From positions 1 through 36,260 of the forward strand of contig NZ_CAKZHV010000047.1 of NCBI RefSeq assembly GCF_936927845.1: 36,260 nt of DNA, in the 5' to 3' direction. The notes beneath the pieces were generated by a model. That model saw only the letters and a program-made list of their open reading frames with translations, ran no database searches and was not told the DNA's origin. The position numbers were made by a program, and so were the translations under genes. Source of the stretch: an uncultured Sphingomonas sp. GTDB taxonomy: Bacteria; Pseudomonadota; Alphaproteobacteria; Sphingomonadales; Sphingomonadaceae. Below, piece by piece: positions 1 through 8,433 of this stretch; the first letter of the stretch is position 1; every line of letters begins with the position of its first letter.

Positions 1-49
1 CCTGTGGCTTGCGCATCACCTCGTCAGCAAGGCGGAGAAGACCGGACGC

Positions 50-229
50 TTACGAGACTAGGGCATCGACGGCGCCGACCTCCGATCGCCACAGGTCAAC
101 GTGGCGGGTTGGCTGGAGCAGGCCGAGCAGGCCGTCCCCGATCATGAACACCGCGGCCATTTCGCCTGCGCGTTTCATTCCCAGGGTGACGCTGTCATCA
201 CCGGCGTTGACGGACGTGTGACCGTTCAT
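50..229 (-). CDS. small hypothetical protein coupled to the aminopeptidase
   Basis: A 59-residue ORF running from ATG at 229-227 to TAA at 52-50. Its ATG overlaps the TGA of the upstream aminopeptidase gene in an ATGA arrangement (229-226), which suggests translational coupling in a two-gene operon. The protein has an acidic, polar N-terminus, then a short hydrophobic stretch (AAVFMIGDGLLGLL, about residues 25-38), too short and broken by Gly/Asp to be a confident membrane span, then a polar tail containing HVDLWRSE. I do not recognise a family. Support is the exact overlap and protein-like composition; function is unknown. Confidence 0.55.
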   Translation of the reverse strand: MNGHTSVNAGDDSVTLGMKRAGEMAAVFMIGDGLLGLLQPTRHVDLWRSEVGAVDALVS

Positions 230-1938
230 TTGCGTGACCTCTGCTGATTGCTCCAGTTGCGGAATGCTTCGATCGCCGGATTGCGCCGCAGCACGCGTGC
301 TTCGGGGTCGATGACGAGGTGCGCGCCGGGCGGAGTGTCAATGATCGCAGCGCCGTTGGTCATCGCCAGCCGCCGAGTCCGGCCGTTGAGGCTCACCTCG
401 ATTGGCATTGGGAAAGTGAGCCCGCCCGGAACCTTCCAACGCAATTCGGTCCGGTTGCCGGGAAGCGGCGTGGCCACGAGCTCGGGCAGTGTGGCCTGAC
501 GCAGATAAGCGTTAAAAAACCAGTCGTAGTTCTTGTCCGTCACCTGATTGACGATGCGCTGATACTCGGCAGTCGAGCCGAAGCGGGGACGGAAATTGCC
601 GGGCTTGGGATCGTCGCGGCCGTAGACTTCAAGCCGCATCGCCTTGAAGAAGGCGGCGTCGCCGATCAGCCAGCGCAAGCTGTGGAGCATCCACGACGCC
701 TTGTAGTAGATGTCGGTGCCGGGTCCGCCGAGCTTGGGTTCGTAGACTTCCTCCTCGGTCAGCACCTTGTCACGCACTACGGGGAAATCGTTGGCGATCT
801 GGTTGCGCTGTGCATCGAGCATGACGTGGTAGCGCGCCTCACCCTCGCGCCAGCGGCCGTAGAGCGGCTGCATGTAGCTGCCGAAGCCTTCGTGCAGCCA
901 GTAATCGTCCCAATTGCCGGCGGTGAGTTGGTTGCCGAACCATTCGTGGCTGAGTTCGTGGTGGAACAGCCAGTCAAACCCCTCGGGTGCCTTGGCGTAA
1001 TTGTTGCCGTAGGCGTTGATCGTCTGGTGCTCCATACCCTTGTGCGGGGTTTCGACCACGCCGAGCTTCTCGTCACCGAAGGGGTAAGGACCTACCGTCG
1101 CCTCGAAGAAGTCGAGCGTCGGGGCGAATTCCGCGAACAATGCCTCGGCCTTCGCCTTTTCGCCGGGCAGATACCAATAACTCATCGGAATCGTGTTGCC
1201 GTAGCGGCTCTTGTAGGTGCCGCTGATCTCTTCGTACGGGCCGACGTTGAGCGCGATGGCGTAGGTATTGGGCTGGCGTGCGCGCCAGTTCCAGCGAGTG
1301 CGGTCGTCGGGCAATCGGTCGATGCCGAGCAGGCGTCCGTTGGAGGGGGCCTTGAGCCCTGCCGGCACCGTGATGTGGAGGTCGACCGAGGCAGGCTCGC
1401 CGGTCGGGAAGTCGAGGCATGGCCAGAACAGGTCGCAGCCGTAGCCTTCCGCGGTGGTGGCGAACCAGGTGCGGCCATCGGGCGTCTTCGACCAGACCAT
1501 GCCGTCATCCCAAGGGGCGTTGACGGCGACGTGCGGGGTTCCGCCGTAGCTGATGCGCACCGTCACCTGCCTGCCCGCGGCAAGTGGGTTGGGGAGGGTG
1601 ACCGTCAGTCGACCATCGGGGTTGGTCCAGGCCGCACGGGCGAGCGGTCGACCGTCGATGCTGATCGCGGAGACAGGGAGGTTGTGGTCGAGGTCGATGA
1701 GCAGCCGGGCAAGGGGTGCGCGGGCGGTGAAGGTAAGCGTGGCCACGCCGTTCAGCGCCTGACGTTCGGGCAGCACCTCGAACGACAGATCGGCGTGATC
1801 GAAGCGAAGCGCGGTTTGTTCGCGCAACAGCGGCCCGCCGGAACGCTGCGTCTGATCGGTGAGCGGCGGGCTACCTTTCGGAGGCGGGGCGAGTGCCAGC
1901 AGCGGCAGCGAGAGCAGGGTGGCGACCAAACGCGGCAT
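226..1938 (-). CDS. M1 family zinc aminopeptidase, exported
   Basis: A 570-residue peptidase of the M1 (aminopeptidase N-like) family that removes N-terminal amino acids. The N-terminus (MPRLVATLLSLPLLALAPP) is a signal peptide, so it acts in the periplasm or outside. An N-terminal beta-sandwich domain (about 40-240) precedes the catalytic domain. The exopeptidase motif is seen as GMEHQ at about 301. The zinc site HELSH lies at about 327-331 with the third ligand Glu about 350 in WLHEGF, giving HEXXH-X18-E. The protein is shorter than the roughly 870-residue PepN type and lacks its large C-terminal helical domain, as in bacterial short M1 enzymes. The start has an AGGA motif 4 nt upstream. 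It overlaps the next small ORF by 4 nt. Confidence 0.93.
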   Translation of the reverse strand: MPRLVATLLSLPLLALAPPPKGSPPLTDQTQRSGGPLLREQTALRFDHADLSFEVLPERQALNGVATLTFTARAPLARLLIDLDHNLPVSAISIDGRPLARAAWTNPDGRLTVTLPNPLAAGRQVTVRISYGGTPHVAVNAPWDDGMVWSKTPDGRTWFATTAEGYGCDLFWPCLDFPTGEPASVDLHITVPAGLKAPSNGRLLGIDRLPDDRTRWNWRARQPNTYAIALNVGPYEEISGTYKSRYGNTIPMSYWYLPGEKAKAEALFAEFAPTLDFFEATVGPYPFGDEKLGVVETPHKGMEHQTINAYGNNYAKAPEGFDWLFHHELSHEWFGNQLTAGNWDDYWLHEGFGSYMQPLYGRWREGEARYHVMLDAQRNQIANDFPVVRDKVLTEEEVYEPKLGGPGTDIYYKASWMLHSLRWLIGDAAFFKAMRLEVYGRDDPKPGNFRPRFGSTAEYQRIVNQVTDKNYDWFFNAYLRQATLPELVATPLPGNRTELRWKVPGGLTFPMPIEVSLNGRTRRLAMTNGAAIIDTPPGAHLVIDPEARVLRRNPAIEAFRNWSNQQRSRK

Positions 1939-2393
1939 GAATCCTCGGCTAATTGGACGATTGCAGAAACGACAAGTGGAGGAAGTTGAGATTGGTGGAG
2001 GTTTTCCGCGTCTGTCTCAACTTCGGTGGGTTAGCAGGCGAGAGTACGGCTAAGACGTTGAGGCTGTGCGGAGTCGTTTAATCGTGCCACGCTGTCCGAG
2101 CGAAGTTGAGACTGAACCGGACCTTTCTTCTAGTGATCGCGTGCTTGGGTGAGGTGATGTTGGAACGTGGCGCCCCGCATCCTCTAACCTTCCGTTCGGG
2201 AGGTGGGTCGTGGTGATCCGGCGGACGTTCGTGACGCCGACACGTGGCAGCTTGAGGTCGGATGGACCCCAAAACGAGCTCGGGGCGACGGTAAGGGGCG
2301 CGTGCATATCGTCAGCATGACATGCGTGCAGCCGGTAGGACAGCGTGCGGCGGAACGCGGTCGCAACGATTGATGGAAATCGTGCGCGCACCA
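1939..2393. other. intergenic gap with repeated GAAGTTGAGA words
   Basis: About 455 bp between the divergent aminopeptidase gene and the lon promoter. I see no convincing gene: the open frames here have no recognisable protein character or good ribosome-binding site. The 10-mer GAAGTTGAGA occurs at 1982-1991 and 2103-2111 plus flank (starting at 2102), and in inverted form at 2015-2024, so the first and inverted copies form a perfect 10-bp inverted repeat with a 23-nt spacer. This may be a regulator-binding region or part of a dispersed intergenic repeat. Confidence 0.4.
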
Positions 2394-2399
2394 TATAGG
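2394..2399 (+). promoter_or_regulatory. candidate sigma-70-type promoter of lon
   Basis: TTGATG at 2370-2375 and TATAGG at 2394-2399 are separated by 18 bp and lie 41 nt before the lon ATG. The coordinates given cover the -10. I found no sigma-32-like element with correct spacing, although lon is a heat-shock gene in many bacteria. Confidence 0.4.
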
Positions 2400-2440
2400 A
2401 TCACGAACGTCGCCGCTGTTCGGCGACCTCCGGAGTATCC

Positions 2441-4837
<2,397 letters not shown>

Positions 4838-4841
4838 GGCG

Positions 4842-4871
4842 CGTGTTCGTGACGGTTGCGTGACGAACACG
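4842..4871. repeat. 9-bp inverted repeat just after lon
   Basis: CGTGTTCGT at 4842-4850 and ACGAACACG at 4863-4871 are perfect inverted copies with a 12-nt loop, starting 5 nt after the lon stop. There is no T tract, so it is a 3'-end hairpin or protein-binding site rather than a stand-alone terminator. The real terminator follows at 4908. Confidence 0.5.
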
Positions 4872-4907
4872 TCCGCTTCCGCCCGACCGTGCTAGCACCA
4901 CAACAGA

Positions 4908-4945
4908 CCGCCGCGCATCGACACGCATGCGCGGCGGTTTCGTTT
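4908..4945 (+). terminator. rho-independent terminator of lon
   Basis: A perfect 11-bp stem, CCGCCGCGCAT at 4908-4918 and ATGCGCGGCGG at 4927-4937, closes an 8-nt loop and is followed by TTTCGTTT. It lies about 70 nt after the lon stop and separates lon from the HU gene. Confidence 0.85.
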
Positions 4946-5052
4946 GACTCGGTTAATGGGTGTCGCCTTACTGGGCGGATGCGGGTTTGCCGGCGGCGAA
5001 TCCGCGCGCCATTTTTGTTGCCTATCGAAGCGTAAAACGGGGGTTCTCGGGG

Positions 5053-5334
5053 ATGAACAAGCAGGAATTGATCGCGCAGGTCGCGACAACGGCGGGGCTG
5101 GGCAAGGCCGAGTCGGTCCGCGCGGTCGAGGCGGTGTTCGACACGATTTCGACCTGCCTGAAAAAGGGTGAAGAAGTTCGTTTGGTCGGTTTTGGGACCT
5201 TTGCGGTCAGCAAGCGTAAGGCGTCGACCGGGCGCAACCCACGCACCGGCGAGCCGATGACGATCGAGGCGAGCACACAGCCCAAGTTCAAGGCAGGCAA
5301 GGTGTTGAAGGACTCGCTCAACGTCTCGAAGTAA
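5053..5334 (+). CDS. hupB: HU family DNA-binding protein
   Basis: A 93-residue histone-like protein that bends and compacts DNA as a dimer. MNKQELIAQVA at the N-terminus begins the dimerisation helices. The DNA-binding arm carries GFGTF (about 46-50) and the family signature around GRNPRTGEP (about 61-69), with the intercalating Pro. The frame is open upstream, but the ATG at 5053 gives the normal HU length and the canonical start; the ribosome-binding site (CGGGG) is weak. It sits directly after lon, as in many proteobacteria. A weak hairpin CGGC/GCCG at 5340-5355 followed by TTTT may end the transcript. HU alpha, beta or IHF paralogy cannot be settled by eye; lack of IHF-specific features favours HU. 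Confidence 0.95.
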   Translation: MNKQELIAQVATTAGLGKAESVRAVEAVFDTISTCLKKGEEVRLVGFGTFAVSKRKASTGRNPRTGEPMTIEASTQPKFKAGKVLKDSLNVSK

Positions 5335-5363
5335 GAGCGCGGCAGATATCCGCCGTTTTGCGC

Positions 5364-5392
5364 TGGACAAGCGGGCGGTGCTTGCCTAAAGG
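5364..5392 (+). promoter_or_regulatory. candidate promoter of tRNA-Val
   Basis: TGGACA at 5364-5369 and TAAAGG at 5387-5392 are separated by 17 bp and lie 18 nt before the tRNA. Confidence 0.4.
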
Positions 5393-5410
5393 CGCCGCTC
5401 CGACACGTTC

Positions 5411-5485
5411 GGGCGCGTAGCTCAGCGGTAGAGCACACCCTTCACACGGGTGGGGTCACAGGTTCAATCCCTGTCGCGCCCACCA
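5411..5485 (+). tRNA. tRNA-Val (anticodon CAC)
   Basis: A 75-nt cloverleaf with the CCA end encoded. Acceptor arms GGGCGCG at 5411 and CGCGCCC at 5475-5481 pair fully. The anticodon loop is TTCACAC between ACCC and GGGT, giving CAC, which reads GTG. The T arm has GGTTCAATCC. A terminator-like hairpin follows. Confidence 0.96.
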
Positions 5486-5488
5486 CAT

Positions 5489-5522
5489 AGGCCCGCGGCC
5501 AGCATTGGCGGCGGGCCTTGTC
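5489..5522 (+). terminator. terminator-like hairpin after tRNA-Val
   Basis: AGGCCCGC at 5489-5496 pairs with GCGGGCCT at 5511-5518, and an inner GCCA/TGGC helix tightens the loop. Only a short TTGT tail follows, so termination strength is uncertain. Confidence 0.5.
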
Positions 5523-5597
5523 GTATGTGGCGTCCGTTATCGGGGATCGCTCCTCTCGGTTGGCCGTTGGCGCTGCCAGACCATCGGAGCACGTGCC

Positions 5598-6575
5598 ATG
5601 ACCGACCAGATCGCCGACCAGCATCAGCCGCTCGTTCCCAATCGGACGGTGTGGCTCGACGATTTCGGCGACCTAGACGTGATCGCGCTATCCGAGCGGC
5701 CGGTGCCGCAGGCGGTCGATGACGAAGTACTGGTCCGCATCGCCGCGGCGAGCGTGAACCCGGTCGACTGGAAGACAGCGGCGGGCGAATATCCGCCCAA
5801 GGGCGCGGATCAATTGCCGTTTGCGCTAGGGCGCGACCTTTCGGGCCGGATCGAGGCGCTGGGAACGCGCGCGCACAACATGCTGAGCGTCGGCGACCGC
5901 GTGATGGCGTTCATCGACCAGGACCGTGGGGCGCAGGCCGATTACGTGGTCGTGAAGGCGGTCGAGCTGGTCGCAACGCCAGATGCAATCGACGACGCGA
6001 CCGCCGCGGCGCTGCCGCTGGCCGCGATGACGGCGTGGCAGGGCTTGTTCGACCACGGCCGGCTGGAGGCGGGGCAGCGCGTGCTGATCCACGGCGCGGC
6101 GGGCGGTGTCGGCCATCTGGCGGTCCAGTTCGCGGTGTGGAAGGGAGCGACGGTGTTCGCGACCGCGGGAGAGCGCGATCTTGACTACATCCGTTCGCTG
6201 GGGGGCGAACGCGCGATCGATTACAAGAACGAGCGCTTCGAGGATCACGCCACCGATCTCGACCTCGTCTACGACACGCAGGGCGGCGACACACAGGCGC
6301 GATCCTTTGCCGTGTTGAAAAAGGGCGGCACGATGGTGTCGACGCTGGAGCCCGATGAGGAAAAGGGGCGCGAACTCGGCATCCGCACCGTGCCGCGCTG
6401 GCACGCGCAGCCGAATGCGGCGCAATTGGGCGAGGTGGTCGATCTGGTCGCGGCGGGTACGGTCAAGGTTGCGGTCGATCGGACGTTCGCTTTCGACAGA
6501 GTCCGGGATGCTTATGCCTACACCCGCGACGAGCATCCGCGCGGAAAAGTCGTGCTCACCATGCAGGACGAATGA
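5598..6575 (+). CDS. NADP-dependent zinc-free MDR oxidoreductase (quinone reductase-like)
   Basis: A 325-residue member of the medium-chain dehydrogenase/reductase superfamily, of the type that reduces quinones or enones with NADPH. The N-terminal GroES-like fold (about 10-125) contains ASVNPVDWK, ALGRDLSG and VGDRVMAF. The Rossmann domain carries the nucleotide motif HGAAGGVGHLAVQ at about 165-177. The cysteine and histidine ligands of zinc-type alcohol dehydrogenases are missing, so it is likely zinc-free. The frame is open upstream through the tRNA terminator, but the ATG at 5598 has GGAG 8 nt upstream and gives the normal length. It appears to be a single gene. The substrate cannot be told from sequence. 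Confidence 0.88.
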   Translation: MTDQIADQHQPLVPNRTVWLDDFGDLDVIALSERPVPQAVDDEVLVRIAAASVNPVDWKTAAGEYPPKGADQLPFALGRDLSGRIEALGTRAHNMLSVGDRVMAFIDQDRGAQADYVVVKAVELVATPDAIDDATAAALPLAAMTAWQGLFDHGRLEAGQRVLIHGAAGGVGHLAVQFAVWKGATVFATAGERDLDYIRSLGGERAIDYKNERFEDHATDLDLVYDTQGGDTQARSFAVLKKGGTMVSTLEPDEEKGRELGIRTVPRWHAQPNAAQLGEVVDLVAAGTVKVAVDRTFAFDRVRDAYAYTRDEHPRGKVVLTMQDE

Positions 6576-6610
6576 GTAACCAACACTGACCTAGGTCGCG
6601 CTTTCCGCGA

Positions 6611-6654
6611 TTGTCACGGAACCGAAACGCAAACGTCACTCCGCTGTCTTTGAA
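6611..6654 (+). promoter_or_regulatory. candidate Pho box upstream of the surface lipoprotein gene
   Basis: Four consecutive 11-bp units start at 6611, 6622, 6633 and 6644. Three carry a TGTCAC-like core at the same phase: TGTCAC at 6612-6617, CGTCAC at 6634-6639 and TGTCTT at 6645-6650. The second unit is degenerate. PhoB binds 11-bp direct repeats of this kind. The site is about 115 nt before the lipoprotein ATG. That PhoB regulates it is inference, strengthened by the known phosphate-starvation control of the similar Caulobacter lipoprotein. Confidence 0.5.
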
Positions 6655-6721
6655 CATCCATGTGCCTGTCATCCACGACGCCTAGCGCGGCGTGGAGGCC
6701 GGCACGGGGGATCGAGTCGGC

Positions 6722-6743
6722 CGGGCGCAAGACGACGCGCCCG
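6722..6743 (+). repeat. leader hairpin of the lipoprotein mRNA
   Basis: CGGGCGC at 6722-6728 and GCGCCCG at 6737-6743 form a 7-bp stem with an 8-nt loop, 13 nt before the ribosome-binding site. It could influence translation or stability; no T tract follows. Confidence 0.35.
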
Positions 6744-6768
6744 TCATCCACGGTTCGGGGAGTGTTCA

Positions 6769-8361
6769 ATGCAGAACTTCAAGCGCGCTTCGCTCATGCT
6801 CATGCTCGGTTGCGCGACCGCGGCGCTGAGCGCCTGCGGCGCCGACGACATCGCCTCGCCGGGCGAGGGCGTGATCGTGCTGCCGTCGCCGACGCCCGCA
6901 GCGTCGCCCACCCCCACGCCGACGCCGGGTTCGAGCGGCGGTCTGGTGACCGCGGCGGCGAGCTGCCCGACGATCGCGGGCCCCAACGCGCTCTCCGATC
7001 GCGGCACGATTACCGGCCCGACCGGCACGTACCGCAATTGCGCGCTACCGGCGCGTTTCACCGCCTCGACTCAGCTCGCGAAGACGACGGGTGTGATCTA
7101 CTCGATGGACGGCCGCGTCGACGTCGGCACCGACCAGGGCCCGACCTCGACCGGTTACCAGGTCACGCTGGGCATCGATCCGGGCGTCGTCATCTTCGCC
7201 TCGACCGGCACCGCGTTCCTGGCGGTCAACCGCGGCAACCAGATCAACGCGGTCGGCACCCCGACGCAGCCGATCATCTTCACCAGCCGCGCGAACGTCG
7301 TCGGCACCAACGATTCGACGTCGCAGGGCCAGTGGGGCGGCGTGGTGCTGCTCGGTCGCGCGCCGATCACCGACTGTTCGGAGCCGACCGCGACGCCGGG
7401 TAGCGCGAACTGCTCGCGTGACACCGAGGGGACCTCGGGCGCGCTCTACGGCGGTGCGCAGCCGACCGACAGCTCGGGCCGGATGAGCTACACGCAGATC
7501 CGTTACTCGGGCTACGCGCTGGCGCCCGATCGCGAGCTGCAGTCGCTGACCCCATCGGGCGTCGGTTCGGGCACGCAGATCGACCACTTCCAGTCGGTCA
7601 ACTCGTCGGACGACGGTATCGAAGTGTTCGGCGGCCGGCCCAACATGAACTACCTCGTCATCTCGGGCGCGGACGACGACTCGCTCGACACCGATGTCGG
7701 TTACAAGGGTTTCATCCAGTATGTGATCGCGATCCAGCGTCCGGGCGGCAGCTCGGGTGACGCGATGATCGAGCACGACTCGAACGGCAACGAGGACGCG
7801 GTGCCGCGTTCGAACGTCCGCCTCGCCAACTTCACCTTCATTCACCATTCAAAGATCGGTGCGGACGCCTCGGTCATGCTGTTCCGCGGCGGCGCCGACT
7901 ATTCGTTGTTCAACGGCGTGGTGGTGACCGACTCGGGTCTGCCGTGCGTGCGCATCAACAGCGCGACGACGATCGCGGCGGCGAACAGCGCCACCGACAA
8001 GGCGGGGCCGCCCGCCTTCACCTCGGTGCTGCTGTCGGGTTGCAACCCAGCGTTCAGCGGCACGGGCGGCGTGTCGAATGACCAGGTTGCGGCAATCTTC
8101 AACGGCGGGCGCAACAACAACGCCGCCTTCACCGCGACGCTGACCAACACCTACATCAACGGTGCGAACGAGACGGCGGCGACCGCGGTCGATCCGTCGA
8201 GCACGAGCGTCGTCAACTCGGGTGGCTTCTTCCAGTCGGCCCCGTATGTCGGTGCGGTGCGCAACGCGAGCGACACCTGGTACCGCAATTGGACCTGCAA
8301 CCTCGACTATGCCGACTTCGGCAGCTCGAACGGTTCGTGCCTGTCGCTGCCGACCACCTAA
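6769..8361 (+). CDS. surface lipoprotein, ElpS-like, beta-helix type
   Basis: A 530-residue secreted lipoprotein. The signal sequence ends in the lipobox LSAC, with the acylated Cys at 23. A low-complexity Ser/Pro/Thr linker follows (about 38-59), then a Gly/Asp/Ser-rich body with scattered cysteines and repeated short strands (for example QWGGVVLLGRAPI and SSDDGIEVFGG), suggestive of a parallel beta-helix. Position next to a TonB receptor and a full gsp cluster matches the locus of Caulobacter ElpS, a lipoprotein made in phosphate starvation and released in a T2SS-dependent way. Orthology is inferred from context and lipoprotein nature, not from an alignment. GGGGAG lies 6 nt before the ATG. 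A Pho-box-like site lies upstream. The natural substrate is unknown. Confidence 0.75.
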   Translation: MQNFKRASLMLMLGCATAALSACGADDIASPGEGVIVLPSPTPAASPTPTPTPGSSGGLVTAAASCPTIAGPNALSDRGTITGPTGTYRNCALPARFTASTQLAKTTGVIYSMDGRVDVGTDQGPTSTGYQVTLGIDPGVVIFASTGTAFLAVNRGNQINAVGTPTQPIIFTSRANVVGTNDSTSQGQWGGVVLLGRAPITDCSEPTATPGSANCSRDTEGTSGALYGGAQPTDSSGRMSYTQIRYSGYALAPDRELQSLTPSGVGSGTQIDHFQSVNSSDDGIEVFGGRPNMNYLVISGADDDSLDTDVGYKGFIQYVIAIQRPGGSSGDAMIEHDSNGNEDAVPRSNVRLANFTFIHHSKIGADASVMLFRGGADYSLFNGVVVTDSGLPCVRINSATTIAAANSATDKAGPPAFTSVLLSGCNPAFSGTGGVSNDQVAAIFNGGRNNNAAFTATLTNTYINGANETAATAVDPSSTSVVNSGGFFQSAPYVGAVRNASDTWYRNWTCNLDYADFGSSNGSCLSLPTT

Positions 8362-8379
8362 GACCCGCGGGTCACGTGA

Positions 8380-8403
8380 GGGGGCGGCAGCAATGCCGTC
8401 CCC
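8380..8403 (+). repeat. intercistronic GNRA hairpin between lipoprotein and receptor
   Basis: GGGGGCGGCA at 8380-8389 pairs with TGCCGTCCCC at 8394-8403 (one G-U) around a GCAA tetraloop. It is preceded by the palindrome GACCCGCGGGTC at 8362-8373, right after the stop codon. There is no T tract, so it more likely protects the upstream mRNA or partly attenuates than terminates. Confidence 0.55.
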
Positions 8404-8433
8404 TGATTCGCATCTTGAGGATTTGGGGGAATA

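Noticed and set aside
319..1989. Plus-strand 556-codon frame opposite the aminopeptidase
   Set aside because: No protein-like motif, and the minus-strand frame has complete M1 catalytic motifs.
2078..2272. Small minus-strand frame in the gap before lon
   Set aside because: Arg/Pro-rich composition, no family recognised and no good ribosome-binding site.
2240..2280. Possible sigma-32 heat-shock promoter of lon (CTTGAGG and CCCCA)
   Set aside because: The two elements are only about 12 bp apart from CTTG to CCCC, too short for a sigma-32 promoter.
6588..6597. GACCTAGGTC palindrome after the oxidoreductase gene
   Set aside because: A lone 10-bp palindrome without a T tract or repeat partner; too little to assign a role.
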